A DNA stretch of 34,893 nt from Lentisphaerota bacterium (lineage in GTDB: Bacteria > Verrucomicrobiota > Kiritimatiellia > UBA8416 > JAUUYL01), in the NCBI GenBank assembly GCA_030590485.1, contig JAUUYL010000024.1:1-34893 (forward strand), read 5' to 3'. Made by a program: the position numbers and the translations under genes. Below the pieces are notes generated by a model that did not search any database, was not told the origin of the DNA, and saw only the letters and a list, made by a program, of their open reading frames with translations. This document shows positions 7,198-15,038 of this stretch, in pieces; within the stretch, counting starts at the first letter, position 1; the number at the start of each line of letters is the position of its first letter.

Positions 7198-8376
7198 ATG
7201 GCGAAGAAAAAGAAAACAGTTAAGAAACCCCCTGCTACGCCTAAAGGCAAAGGGGCTAAGGGTAAAAAGCCGATTATTGTTACGCGTAAGGATGCTTCTA
7301 AGCGGATTGTTGAAGAGGGTGATTCGATATATAACGATATTGTGAAGCGCCGTAAGAAGCCGTGCATGAAGTTCCCTGTACGTTCGCTGTCGAATGTAAA
7401 GTATGACCTTAAGCGCGGTCACTTTGAGATACTTGGCAAGATGTCTGAGCGGACGCTTACTTATAATACGGCGAAGACGTTTGCGCAGACTCTGCGCTTG
7501 CTGGCCACTACGAAGAATGATCTCCTTGATAAGAATGATATCGCCGGCAAGCGCGAGGTGTATTACAACAGCAAGAGCTGGGGTGAATGCCGTTTTGAGC
7601 ATCAGCCGGAGAGTGACAATCTGCTGGATGATATGGAGGCGATGCTTGGGGTCAACAGGGAGCAGTTGGGCTATATTCCTGAAGAGCGCGGGGGGGATGT
7701 TACGGGTCCGCTGGTTGTTCTGGATCAGAACCCGGTTACAGGCCAAAAGGTCAAGATAGACTGTGCAAAGCTGGGGACTGGAGCATGGAGTATTCCTTCA
7801 CGAGTGGAGCATCTGGAGTTTGAGAGTAAGGCGAAGTTTATATTGGTTATTGAAACGGCGTCATTGTTTCAGCGTCTTGTGCATCATCTGTTTTATGAGA
7901 AAGCCAATTGTATTCTGATTTCAATGAGCGGTGTGCCGACCCGTGCATGTCGAAGGTTCATTCGCCGGCTGGCGGATGACAGGAACTTGCCAGTTTTGGT
8001 TTTTACTGATGGTGACCCTTATGGGTATTGTAACATCTATAGGACTTTAAAGGTTGGGTCGGGGCAGGCGGCCCATATTAACCGCTATTTTTGTGTGCCG
8101 CAGGCACGGTATCTAGGTGTTACGCCACAGGATATAATCGACTACAAGCTGGAAGATGCGACGCATCCGCTGGAGGTGCCTGATATTAAGCGGGCGAATG
8201 ATGCGCTGAAGAACGATCCGTTTATCAAGCATCACAAGGAATGGCAGGATGTGCTGCATCAGATGCTGAAGATGGGAGTTCGTATTGAGCAGCAGGCCTT
8301 TGCGAAGCATGGTCTCAATTTCGTTTTAGAGAAGTACCTCCCTGAAAAGCTCAAAAAAGCCGAATTCCTGCCCTAG
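7198..8376 (+). CDS. top6A: type II DNA topoisomerase VI subunit A (Spo11-like)
   Basis: The 392-residue protein is the DNA-cleaving subunit. It has a basic N-terminal tail, a winged-helix 5Y-CAP domain with the catalytic tyrosine pair Tyr122/123 in REVYYNSK, and a Toprim domain with Glu219 (VIETASLF) and the metal-binding Asp271/Asp273 in DGDPYGY. These are the Spo11/TopoVI-A hallmarks. The ATG at 7198 has a GGAAAG ribosome-binding site. An earlier in-frame ATG at 7153 would translate the heptamer array and is unlikely. It lies 59 bp after top6B and forms one unit with it. A GC-rich hairpin follows the stop. Confidence 0.97.
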   Translation: MAKKKKTVKKPPATPKGKGAKGKKPIIVTRKDASKRIVEEGDSIYNDIVKRRKKPCMKFPVRSLSNVKYDLKRGHFEILGKMSERTLTYNTAKTFAQTLRLLATTKNDLLDKNDIAGKREVYYNSKSWGECRFEHQPESDNLLDDMEAMLGVNREQLGYIPEERGGDVTGPLVVLDQNPVTGQKVKIDCAKLGTGAWSIPSRVEHLEFESKAKFILVIETASLFQRLVHHLFYEKANCILISMSGVPTRACRRFIRRLADDRNLPVLVFTDGDPYGYCNIYRTLKVGSGQAAHINRYFCVPQARYLGVTPQDIIDYKLEDATHPLEVPDIKRANDALKNDPFIKHHKEWQDVLHQMLKMGVRIEQQAFAKHGLNFVLEKYLPEKLKKAEFLP

Positions 8377-8393
8377 GGCGGGTAAAACCCGCC
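8377..8393 (+). terminator. hairpin after top6A
   Basis: GGCGGGT-AAA-ACCCGCC starts right after the TAG of top6A. It is a strong 7-bp GC stem without a U-run. Confidence 0.5.
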
Positions 8394-8488
8394 GACTATC
8401 CTGCCCGGAGAGAATAGGACCCCATAGGACGTTTTTCGCATATGTGACCTTTGGTGGATTCTTCCCTGTTGCGAGGGCGTAGCCCGTG

Positions 8489-9139
8489 CTAGCCTCTAAA
8501 AGCGGCTAGCAGTTCTTCCGCAGCGGTTGTGGGGTTGGCTGCGCCGGTGATGGCTGTGATGAGGGCGATCGCCTGTGCACCGGCATCGCGTAGTTCGGGG
8601 ATATGTTCTTTTTTGATTCCGCCCATCACGGTGAATGGGATGTTGACGGCTGATGCGATTTTCTTAATTCCTTCTAGGCCGATAAAATCTTCGTCCCATT
8701 TCTTTGTCCCTGTTTCAAAGATGGGGCCGATGTTGATGTATGATGCACCTTCCGCTTCCGCTTCTTCGGCTTCTTTAACGGTATGGGTTGATGCACCTAT
8801 GATTAGATCCGGAGCCAGTCTTCTGGCTTTGGCAAGGGGGAAATCGTTCTGGCCAAGATGAACGCCGTCGGCGCCGGAAGCCATGGCGACATCCGGGCGG
8901 TCGTTAACGATGAGTAGGGCGTCGTAAGCGGCTGTAAGCTTTCTTGCTTCGAGTGCGAGATTGATGAATGAATTGACGGGGATGTCTTTTTCGCGAAGCT
9001 GGATGAGATTGATTCCGCCTTCGAGGGCGGCCTTGATGATGTCCAGGGTGGCACGTCCTTCGGAGACTAATTCTGATGTTACGAAGTATATGCCTGCTTT
9101 CCGGAACTTCTTCATGCGCATGTCGTGGAATGAGTTCAT
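8489..9139 (-). CDS. thiE: thiamine-phosphate synthase
   Basis: The 216-residue TIM-barrel enzyme joins the pyrimidine and thiazole halves of thiamine to give thiamine phosphate. Family motifs are all present: QLREKD (pyrophosphate binding), NDRPDVA, GVHLGQNDFP, IGASTH, GPIFETGTK and the C-terminal GGI phosphate loop. The extra nine residues before MKKFRKAG could mean a start at 9121 or 9115. No other thiamine genes are adjacent, and no TPP riboswitch motif is visible upstream in 9140-9325. Confidence 0.96.
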   Translation of the reverse strand: MNSFHDMRMKKFRKAGIYFVTSELVSEGRATLDIIKAALEGGINLIQLREKDIPVNSFINLALEARKLTAAYDALLIVNDRPDVAMASGADGVHLGQNDFPLAKARRLAPDLIIGASTHTVKEAEEAEAEGASYINIGPIFETGTKKWDEDFIGLEGIKKIASAVNIPFTVMGGIKKEHIPELRDAGAQAIALITAITGAANPTTAAEELLAAFRG

Positions 9140-9172
9140 GTTTCTATAGGGCTTCCTGATAATTCATTCTGG

Positions 9173-9215
9173 AAAGGATAAAGGGTGAGGTGGAGGGTGT
9201 CAAGCCGAGCTTGAC
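9173..9215. repeat. degenerate heptamer run joined to a palindrome
   Basis: AAGGATA-AAGGGTG-AGGTGGA-GGGTGTC-like units lead into GTCAAGC-CGA-GCTTGAC (9199-9215). The palindrome is exact; the array is weak and would not be called alone. Confidence 0.4.
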
Positions 9216-9325
9216 TCGAGAAGTTTTGATAGATGCTGATGCTAAGAAGGAGCAGTCAATCAGAGTTGTGCAAGGTGAATCATTCTTTGATACCGTGGCT
9301 TCGATTTATTTGCACCGCCCGTCAG

Positions 9326-10528
9326 TTATCGCGTTAAAAGCGTGACGGATTCGAAGTGCGGGGTGCGAGGGAACATGTCGAAGATCTGGGTACGCTTGAC
9401 CTTGTAGCCGAATTCGGCAAGGCGTGAGATGTCGCGGGCGAGGGTATCGGCTGCGCAGGATACGTAGATGATCCGTGATGGCGGTTTGCCGGCAATAGCA
9501 TCGATAACGGTTTTTTCCAGGCCACGGCGCGGTGGGTCGACAATCAGAGTACAGTTGCTGACATCAATCGGTTTGAGTGCCATTTCCAGGCCGAGTCCGG
9601 CGGGCTCGCCCATGAATTCTACCTGCTGTAATTCCCGTTGCTTTGCATTTTGAGAGGCGCATCGTATGGCGGAGCGGTCGTAATCAATTCCAAGCACATT
9701 TGGAACTCCAGCTTCTGCTGCCGCGATAGACAGTACGCCGACGCCGCAATAAAGGTCGATAAGTGTGTCGGGTTTATTCAGTATGACAATCTCGATAACG
9801 CATTTGATTAGTTTGTCGGCAATTGCGGAGTTGACTTGAAAGAAACTTCGGTTGTGGACTTTGAGCTCTCCGATGCTGGTTGTTTCTGTGAGCCGATTTT
9901 TCCCTGGTTCACTTTTGCCGGCCCAGCAAAGCGCCTTATCGTTTTCGGTGTATCTGAACGTAACGTTATCGCCATCCTTTAGTGAACGCATGAAGACTGT
10001 GTCGCTCAGTTTTTCTTTAATAAGTTTGTTAATGGCAGGGAGTGCGAGAGGGCATTGGGGAACATCGAATACGGTTCTGTTGTTCTTTCCGATGTAGCCG
10101 AGTACGATCTTGCCAGTCTTCTTATTCTTTTGGGCATGAAAGATGATTTTGTTACGGTATCCGGTTTCCGTTGGTGAAGCTGTAGGGTCCAGGCAGGTTG
10201 ATGGATCAGTGCCACCTTGTCGTTTGAGCATATCCTGGAACTGTGCCTGTTTCAGGCGTAGCTCTTCGGTGTATTCCATGTGCTGGTATGAGCAGCCTGG
10301 ACATTCTTCGGTCAAAGGACAGACTGGGTCGATTCGGGCGGGCGATTTCTTTTCGATACTGACAAGGTCTGCGTCAGCGTAGCTTTTGTGTTGTTTTCTG
10401 ATGCGTGCGGTAACGGTTTCCCCTGGTAGAACGCCAAGCACAAACACAACGCACCCTTCATGCCGGGCGAGTCCTTTACCGCGATAAACCACATCTAGGA
10501 TGTCTAAAGATAATACCTGTTCTGTCAT
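9326..10528 (-). CDS. 23S rRNA (uracil-5-)-methyltransferase, RlmD/RlmCD type
   Basis: The 400-residue protein is a TrmA-family enzyme that makes 5-methyluridine in RNA. It has an N-terminal TRAM domain (1-60) and four cysteines for a 4Fe-4S cluster (Cys70, Cys76, Cys79, Cys159). A Rossmann SAM-binding motif DLYCGVGVLS lies at 259-268, with DPPRRG at 331-336, the nucleophile Cys358 in YVSCAADTLARD and Glu392 in the terminal HFES motif. The exact target uridine cannot be told from the sequence. The reading frame is open to an ATG at 10612, but that extension would translate a heptamer array, so ATG 10528 (MTEQVLSLDI) is chosen. Confidence 0.93.
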   Translation of the reverse strand: MTEQVLSLDILDVVYRGKGLARHEGCVVFVLGVLPGETVTARIRKQHKSYADADLVSIEKKSPARIDPVCPLTEECPGCSYQHMEYTEELRLKQAQFQDMLKRQGGTDPSTCLDPTASPTETGYRNKIIFHAQKNKKTGKIVLGYIGKNNRTVFDVPQCPLALPAINKLIKEKLSDTVFMRSLKDGDNVTFRYTENDKALCWAGKSEPGKNRLTETTSIGELKVHNRSFFQVNSAIADKLIKCVIEIVILNKPDTLIDLYCGVGVLSIAAAEAGVPNVLGIDYDRSAIRCASQNAKQRELQQVEFMGEPAGLGLEMALKPIDVSNCTLIVDPPRRGLEKTVIDAIAGKPPSRIIYVSCAADTLARDISRLAEFGYKVKRTQIFDMFPRTPHFESVTLLTR

Positions 10529-10572
10529 AGGGGCGGTATTTGAGCAGAAAGCTTGATGAGATGCAATAAGCA

Positions 10573-10607
10573 AGTGAAGCGTGTAACGTGAAACGTAAAG
10601 CGAAAAG
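10573..10607. repeat. CGTGAAA heptamer array
   Basis: Five consecutive 7-bp units: AGTGAAG, CGTGTAA, CGTGAAA, CGTAAAG, CGAAAAG. It lies between sixA and the rRNA methyltransferase gene and covers most of that gap. Confidence 0.85.
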
Positions 10608-10632
10608 ACCACATAAGGCCTATAAATCTTTG

Positions 10633-11094
10633 CTATTCTGGGGAATAGAGCAATAGGAGATTGGCATCCGCTGGGGGGATGGCATCGACTTCTACACGGT
10701 AGAGAGTTGCATTAGGGAAGGGGTGGGTGGAGGATATTCCTATTAGTGCAGCGGCTAGGCGGGGCATGGATGGAAGGTGTCCAACGCAGAGAACAGCCTG
10801 TTTATGGGCGTGATTGGAGAGAAAACGCATTATTTCGGTGGGCGTGGCGTTGGGCTTAAGGGTGTCGGTCTTGATGATTCTTGCTCTGGGGTAATCGATT
10901 GTTTTTGCGACGATTTCGGCTGTCTGAGTGGCGCGTAGCTTTGGACTGGATATAATGACGTCGAATTGAATTCCTTCGCTTTTGATGTATTCAGCGGTTT
11001 CTTCAGCACCGGCACGGCCGGATGCGGTGAGTGAGGACTCGGATTCTGTATATGATGTATCCGCTGTGCCATGCCTCATGAGGTAAATATACAT
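10633..11094 (-). CDS. sixA: phosphohistidine phosphatase SixA
   Basis: The 153-residue histidine phosphatase opens with the catalytic RHG motif (YLMRHGTADT, His8). It has a conserved SSPKLRATQTAE phosphate-pocket segment and a second catalytic histidine in CVGHLPSM, and it is close to the usual SixA length of about 160. SixA removes phosphate from histidine residues of phosphotransfer proteins. The ATG at 11094 (MYIYLMRHG) is family-typical. An in-frame ATG at 11262 would add 56 residues read through two heptamer arrays and is rejected. Confidence 0.92.
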   Translation of the reverse strand: MYIYLMRHGTADTSYTESESSLTASGRAGAEETAEYIKSEGIQFDVIISSPKLRATQTAEIVAKTIDYPRARIIKTDTLKPNATPTEIMRFLSNHAHKQAVLCVGHLPSMPRLAAALIGISSTHPFPNATLYRVEVDAIPPADANLLLLYSPE

Positions 11095-11099
11095 AAGAA

Positions 11100-11128
11100 G
11101 AGTGTCGGGTGTCAGGGGACTAAGTGTC
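11100..11128. repeat. GGGTGTC heptamer array
   Basis: GAGTGTC-GGGTGTC-AGGGGAC, then TAAGTGTC after a 1-bp slip. It lies six bases upstream of the sixA start. Confidence 0.65.
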
Positions 11129-11221
11129 AAGAGGGAAGTAGGGGTTTGACAGGGAGGAAAGCAGGGGAACCACGCCGAGGCAAGCTGGGGATTAAGATTA
11201 AGACTTATGCGGTATGAACTT

Positions 11222-11350
11222 CGTAGTCCGTGGTCTGTGATCCATAGTCCAATTATGACCATTGAGCCAGTGCGGTTTCATTGGACGTTTAGTTCGCAAA
11301 ACTTGCGAATCTTAAGCTCATAATGAGGTCCTCTCTTACCGCACCAGCTC
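11222..11350. repeat. CGTAGTC heptamer array followed by an 87-nt structured inverted repeat
   Basis: Four exact-period units (CGTAGTC, CGTGGTC, TGTGATC, CATAGTC; 11222-11249) precede a large inverted repeat. Its outer stem pairs 11264-11276 with 11338-11350 (11 of 13 pairs, GAGC..GTGCGGT with ACCGCAC..GCTC). Inside are two small perfect hairpins, TTCGCA-AAACT-TGCGAA (11292-11308) and CTCAT-A-ATGAG (11317-11327). It could be a structured RNA or a small non-autonomous element. I do not recognise an RNA family. Confidence 0.6.
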
Positions 11351-11631
11351 AGGGTCGATTTAATAAAAAGCATATTGTATACCATTGTGAGCATATTGCG
11401 GGTGGTATGGGCGCATTGGTGCAAAAATTACAAAACGTTGACATAGCCAAAACAACTTTATGATGAACGTCTTGAAAGTGGACTTTGTGGTGTCATTTCG
11501 GAGTGTAAAACTCGCATTGCTAAGAATCATTTTCTAGAATTTGAACAGGTTTTTCGCAGTAATAATAGTGAGTGCGCGGGTGATGATTAGCATACCCACC
11601 CCGCCGTCATGCCACGGTGCAGTTTGAAGCT
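11351..11631. other. 281-bp remainder of the sixA-spoU gap
   Basis: No gene is recognised. A direct repeat GCATATTG occurs twice (11369-11376 and 11392-11399). On the plus strand a TTGACA at about 11439 lies 15 bp before a TATGAT, which is a possible promoter, but it faces no reading frame. Including the array and structured element upstream, the gene-free stretch runs from 11095 to 11631. Confidence 0.4.
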
Positions 11632-12450
11632 CTACGATCGAAGGGAGCGTTGGCGAAGTGTTTCGTAGAGGAGGATGGTTGTTGCGGAAGCGACGTTGAG
11701 TGAATCTGACTGGCCTAGCATTGGTATTGCGACTTGGTGGTCTGTATTTTGAAGCCATTTTTCGGATAGGCCTGGTTGTTCGGCGCCGACTATTATTGCA
11801 GTGGGGTGGGTCATGTCCAATTCTGTGTAAATAAGGTTTGAGTTTGGTGTGGTGGCTACGCTCTGAATCTTATGTTCTTTCAGCCAGGTGAATGTTTCCG
11901 CGGATGATGCTTCTATTACTGGCAGGGTGAATATGGTGCCGATACTGGCTCGTATGACGTTGGGGTTGTTTATATCGGTGCAGCGGTCGCATACGATGAC
12001 GGCGTGGGCTCCGGCGGCATCGGCGCTGCGCAGTATGGCGCCGAGATTGCCAGGTTTTTCTATGGATTCGGCTATGACGATAAGGGCGTCATCAGGCGGG
12101 AGGAAAGAGTCCAGCGTGTGTGATATTGAGGGTGCTACGGCGAGGAGTCCGTGTGAATTGTCGCGGTAGGCTATTTTTTCGAAGACCGGCTTTGAGCATT
12201 CAAAGAGAGTGGTTCCTGTTGATTTGCATTGGTCAATTATTTCCTGATCTTGCGCGTCATCTATCAATTCTCGGCATATAAAAAGTTCCGAAGGGTTGTG
12301 GTTGTTTTTTAATGCGAGACTGAGTTCCTTTTGTCCTTCGATGATCATCAGGGCGCTTGATTCTCGGTGGGAGCGTTGGCGCAGTTTTACGACGTTTTTT
12401 ACTTTGTCGTTTTGCAGGCTGGATATTGTCAGGTGGGCTGTGTCCGGCAT
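11632..12450 (-). CDS. TrmH/SpoU-family RNA 2'-O-methyltransferase
   Basis: The 272-residue protein has an N-terminal SpoU substrate-binding domain (ISSLQNDKVKNVVKLRQRSHR region, about 8-95). A C-terminal SPOUT knot domain follows, with the three family motifs: NPNVIRASIGTIF (motif 1, including the catalytic Arg), IIVGAEQPGLS (motif 2) and IPMLGQSDSLNVASA (motif 3). These enzymes methylate ribose 2'-OH groups in rRNA or tRNA. The N-terminal domain suggests an rRNA target like RlmB or TsnR relatives; the exact nucleotide is unknown. It starts 12 bp after the lipoprotein gene on the same strand. Confidence 0.93.
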   Translation of the reverse strand: MPDTAHLTISSLQNDKVKNVVKLRQRSHRESSALMIIEGQKELSLALKNNHNPSELFICRELIDDAQDQEIIDQCKSTGTTLFECSKPVFEKIAYRDNSHGLLAVAPSISHTLDSFLPPDDALIVIAESIEKPGNLGAILRSADAAGAHAVIVCDRCTDINNPNVIRASIGTIFTLPVIEASSAETFTWLKEHKIQSVATTPNSNLIYTELDMTHPTAIIVGAEQPGLSEKWLQNTDHQVAIPMLGQSDSLNVASATTILLYETLRQRSLRS

Positions 12451-12462
12451 GTTGGAAGCTGT

Positions 12463-13113
12463 TTATGGATTGTGGGTTATGATGGCGACTTCGTTTTGGG
12501 TGCCTGAGGTCAATGTCAGTACTGTTTGCGCGGCAACGCTATTGCCGTTAGCGATATACACGGTTTTGTCGCCACTGGCACTCGATATATTGCCGTTAGT
12601 GGTAGAGGCAAGTGTCCATGTGTAAGTGCCGCTGCCGCCTGAGGCTCTGAACGTGACTATGTCGTTGGCGCTGACTGAGGCGCTGGATGGGGTGATGTGA
12701 AGTTCGGATGTCGGTTCTGCGATATGTGAGATATATGCTTCGGCGCTATGTGTTTCGGCGTAAGATGCGTCGGTACTGTTGCTGTCGGAGCCTGAGCCGT
12801 ATATTACAGAGGATACTATGAGGGTTTTTACGGTTGCGGCGCTATTTGACGTGGAGTTCTTCAGGCTTGTATAGACTGTGGTTGGACCTTTTAATGTTGA
12901 AAGGGTTCCCCAGTCATTGTCTTCCAGGGCCCATTCGTAATCGAAGCCGCCTGCCGCAGTGAATGACATGGATTCGCCCTCGGCAAGAGTAACGTTTTGG
13001 GGTGATATGGTGACATTATTCTCGTCTGCGGACTCGGTATCGCAGCCTGTGAACATTAAAAGAAGTGCTGAAACAGAAAAAAAAGCCACCAAGGTGTTTA
13101 CTATCGTTTTCAT
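12463..13113 (-). CDS. putative lipoprotein with two Ig-like repeats
   Basis: The 216-residue protein has a type II signal peptide ending in the lipobox LLMFTGC, with lipidated Cys24. Two related beta-sandwich-like units follow. Each has the pattern 'SP..V.....V.F.A.GG...Y.W.L' (about 37-80 and 140-190), reminiscent of bacterial Ig-like or PKD folds. It is rich in Ser, Thr and Asn. It is probably anchored in the outer membrane. I recognise no specific family; its role is unknown. It precedes the SpoU methyltransferase gene by 12 bp. Confidence 0.75.
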   Translation of the reverse strand: MKTIVNTLVAFFSVSALLLMFTGCDTESADENNVTISPQNVTLAEGESMSFTAAGGFDYEWALEDNDWGTLSTLKGPTTVYTSLKNSTSNSAATVKTLIVSSVIYGSGSDSNSTDASYAETHSAEAYISHIAEPTSELHITPSSASVSANDIVTFRASGGSGTYTWTLASTTNGNISSASGDKTVYIANGNSVAAQTVLTLTSGTQNEVAIITHNP

Positions 13114-13162
13114 TTCGTATAATTTACAGTATTTGCGATGATGAAGTCAAGGCAGTAAGCAG

Positions 13163-13190
13163 TGGGTGATGGTTAATGGTTAGTTCAATG
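13163..13190. repeat. GGTTAAT heptamer array over the chaperone start
   Basis: GGGTGAT-GGTTAAT-GGTTAGT-TCAATGA, 7-bp period. The array overlaps the start region of the PpiC-like gene and creates an extra in-frame ATG at 13176. Confidence 0.65.
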
Positions 13191-14165
13191 AAGAGAGTAA
13201 TTGTTATAGCGGTTGTGTTGAGTGTCGTGGTATCTGTGCGGGCGGAGAAGATGCTTGTTGATGGTATTGCGGCGCGGGTTAATGGGGATGTAGTCACCAT
13301 AGGAGAGGTTGTCAAGGTGATGAGGCCTCTTCAGCAGGAGCTCATAAGGAAGTATCGTGGTGAGGTGTTGAGGGAGAAGCTTCAAAGTACGTATGAGGAA
13401 TCGCTGGATTCTCTGATTGGGAGAAGTTTGATTCTGTCTGCTTATAAGGAGCAGGATATGAAGATTCCGGAATGGCTTGTGGATGAACGCGTGGAAGAGG
13501 TTGTCAGGGATAGTTTCAAGGGGGACAGGTCGGAGTTGATGGCGGTGCTTGCCAGGGAGCATGTTTCCTTCGACGAATGGAGGGAAAGCTGGAAAGAGCG
13601 GATTATTATAGCGTCCATGCGAAGTTCATTTGTCGGGCAGAAAATAAAGATATCACCGAAGAGCATCCGCGAACGGTATGATAAGGCTAAGGATAAATAT
13701 CGTCAGTCCGGCAAGATGAAGTTGAGGATGATCTTTCTCAGGAGCGCGGGTTCGGTTGCTTCTGGCGCGGCAGCGGCAAGAGCTGACGAGGTTTTCAAGA
13801 AGCTTGAGGCGGGAGAGTCGTTTGCTGATTTGGCAAAGGAATATTCAGGGGGGAGTCATGCTGAAAGCGGGGGTGATTGGGGATGGGTTGAGCCCGGCAC
13901 GCTTCGCCAAGAGATCACTGATGGCATATCGAAACTGAAGCCTGGTGCTGTAAGTGGGGTGATAGAGACGAAGAAGGGTTTATATATTGTAAAGGTCGAG
14001 GCCCGAAAGGAAGCATTAAGCCGTTCTTTTGAGCAGGTGCGCCTCGAGATTGAAGACGAGTTGCGTAGGGAGAGTGGGAAGGAAATTTACGAGGCTTGGG
14101 TTGCTCGATTGGCGGAGGACGCATTTATCGAGGTCTCCGACGTAGATTTGTTTAGTGAGAAATGA
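13188..14165 (+). CDS. periplasmic peptidyl-prolyl isomerase / chaperone, SurA-like (PpiC parvulin domain)
   Basis: The 325-residue protein has a signal peptide (about 1-20), the SurA N-terminal helical domain (about 25-165; begins DGIAARVNGDVVT) and one parvulin domain (about 175-280; GGDWGWVEPGTL motif). SurA-like proteins escort outer-membrane proteins. E. coli SurA has two parvulin domains and this one has one, which is common outside Proteobacteria. The ATG at 13188 (MKRVIVIAVV) is preferred to 13176, since the latter adds four residues from a repeat. The gene overlaps ksgA by four bases; surA and ksgA are also neighbours in E. coli. Confidence 0.9.
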   Translation: MKRVIVIAVVLSVVVSVRAEKMLVDGIAARVNGDVVTIGEVVKVMRPLQQELIRKYRGEVLREKLQSTYEESLDSLIGRSLILSAYKEQDMKIPEWLVDERVEEVVRDSFKGDRSELMAVLAREHVSFDEWRESWKERIIIASMRSSFVGQKIKISPKSIRERYDKAKDKYRQSGKMKLRMIFLRSAGSVASGAAAARADEVFKKLEAGESFADLAKEYSGGSHAESGGDWGWVEPGTLRQEITDGISKLKPGAVSGVIETKKGLYIVKVEARKEALSRSFEQVRLEIEDELRRESGKEIYEAWVARLAEDAFIEVSDVDLFSEK

Positions 14166-15037
14166 ATTTAGCCAGTCCATTGGATGTCAGAAAGCATTTG
14201 GAAGAAATAGGCGTGAGGCCTAACAAGAGCCTTGGTCAGAACTTTCTGATTGACCGCAACATCCTTAATATTCTCATTACTGCTGCTGATGTTACTGTTG
14301 ACGATTGTGTTCTTGAGGTTGGCGGCGGTCTGGGGGTTGTAACTGAAGCGCTTTCGAAGAATGCAGGGAAAGTGGTTGTGGTCGAGAAGGACAGGCGTTT
14401 GGCAGAGCATCTTACAAGTAGTTTCGCCGGTCGGGATAATGTTCAAGTTGTTTGTGCGGATGCGGTCAAGTTGTTGTCGAAAGGGCGGAAGGGTTCGGGG
14501 GACAGGCTGGCGGTTGGCGATATTGATAAGGTTGTTGCGAACTTACCATATTCAGTCGGCACGAAGGTATTGGTTGACATGATGAAGTCTTCGGATAGGC
14601 CTGAGATGATTGTCGTTACCGTGCAATTGGAAGTTGCGGAGCGTTTTGTGGCTGAATGCGGGACGAAGGATTATGGATTGTTGAGCGTGTGGTCGCATTT
14701 GCATTATGATGTGGAGTTGGTCAAGGAGATCAGAGGTACATGTTTTTGGCCCAGGCCGGATGTGAAGTCTGGAATACTTAAGTTGAAGTTGCATGAGAGT
14801 ATGGGGATGTCGGATAAGAACGAGAAGTCTTTGTACGCTTTGACCAAGTACGCGTTTGGGCACAGGAGAAAGCAGATGATCAACATATTAAGGCATTGTA
14901 GTGGCGACATGCAGATGGAGCCTGACGAGGCGGAGCGGTTGTTTAATCGTGTGGGTCTTGAGTTGACTGTCCGGCCTCAGAACCTGTCGGTATCTGATTG
15001 GGTTTCATTGGTGTCTGTTGCAGGGGAGGATTGTTGA
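14162..15037 (+). CDS. ksgA: 16S rRNA dimethyladenosine transferase
   Basis: The 291-residue enzyme makes the two dimethyladenosines in the 3' terminal hairpin of 16S rRNA. Motifs: KSLGQNFLID at the N-terminus, the SAM-binding EVGGGLGVVTEAL, and the catalytic NLPYSVGT. The C-terminal helical domain is complete. It overlaps the chaperone gene by ATGA, and its TGA is one base before the mutS ATG, so the three genes form a translationally coupled unit. Confidence 0.97.
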   Translation: MNLASPLDVRKHLEEIGVRPNKSLGQNFLIDRNILNILITAADVTVDDCVLEVGGGLGVVTEALSKNAGKVVVVEKDRRLAEHLTSSFAGRDNVQVVCADAVKLLSKGRKGSGDRLAVGDIDKVVANLPYSVGTKVLVDMMKSSDRPEMIVVTVQLEVAERFVAECGTKDYGLLSVWSHLHYDVELVKEIRGTCFWPRPDVKSGILKLKLHESMGMSDKNEKSLYALTKYAFGHRRKQMINILRHCSGDMQMEPDEAERLFNRVGLELTVRPQNLSVSDWVSLVSVAGEDC

Positions 15038-15038
15038 T

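Noticed and set aside
9140-9325. TPP riboswitch upstream of thiE
   Set aside because: No CTGAGA or conserved pyrophosphate-sensor bases are seen.
9190-9345. Plus-strand open frame of ~51 codons with a possible GTG start between thiE and the rRNA methyltransferase gene
   Set aside because: No ribosome-binding site, it overlaps the 3' end of the methyltransferase on the other strand and a palindrome, and the product resembles nothing.
10529-10612. N-terminal extension of the RlmD-type enzyme to ATG 10612
   Set aside because: It would translate the CGTGAAA heptamer array into a non-family leader; the family start fits ATG 10528.
11095-11262. 56-residue extension of SixA
   Set aside because: It reads through two heptamer arrays; SixA proteins start right before the RHG motif.
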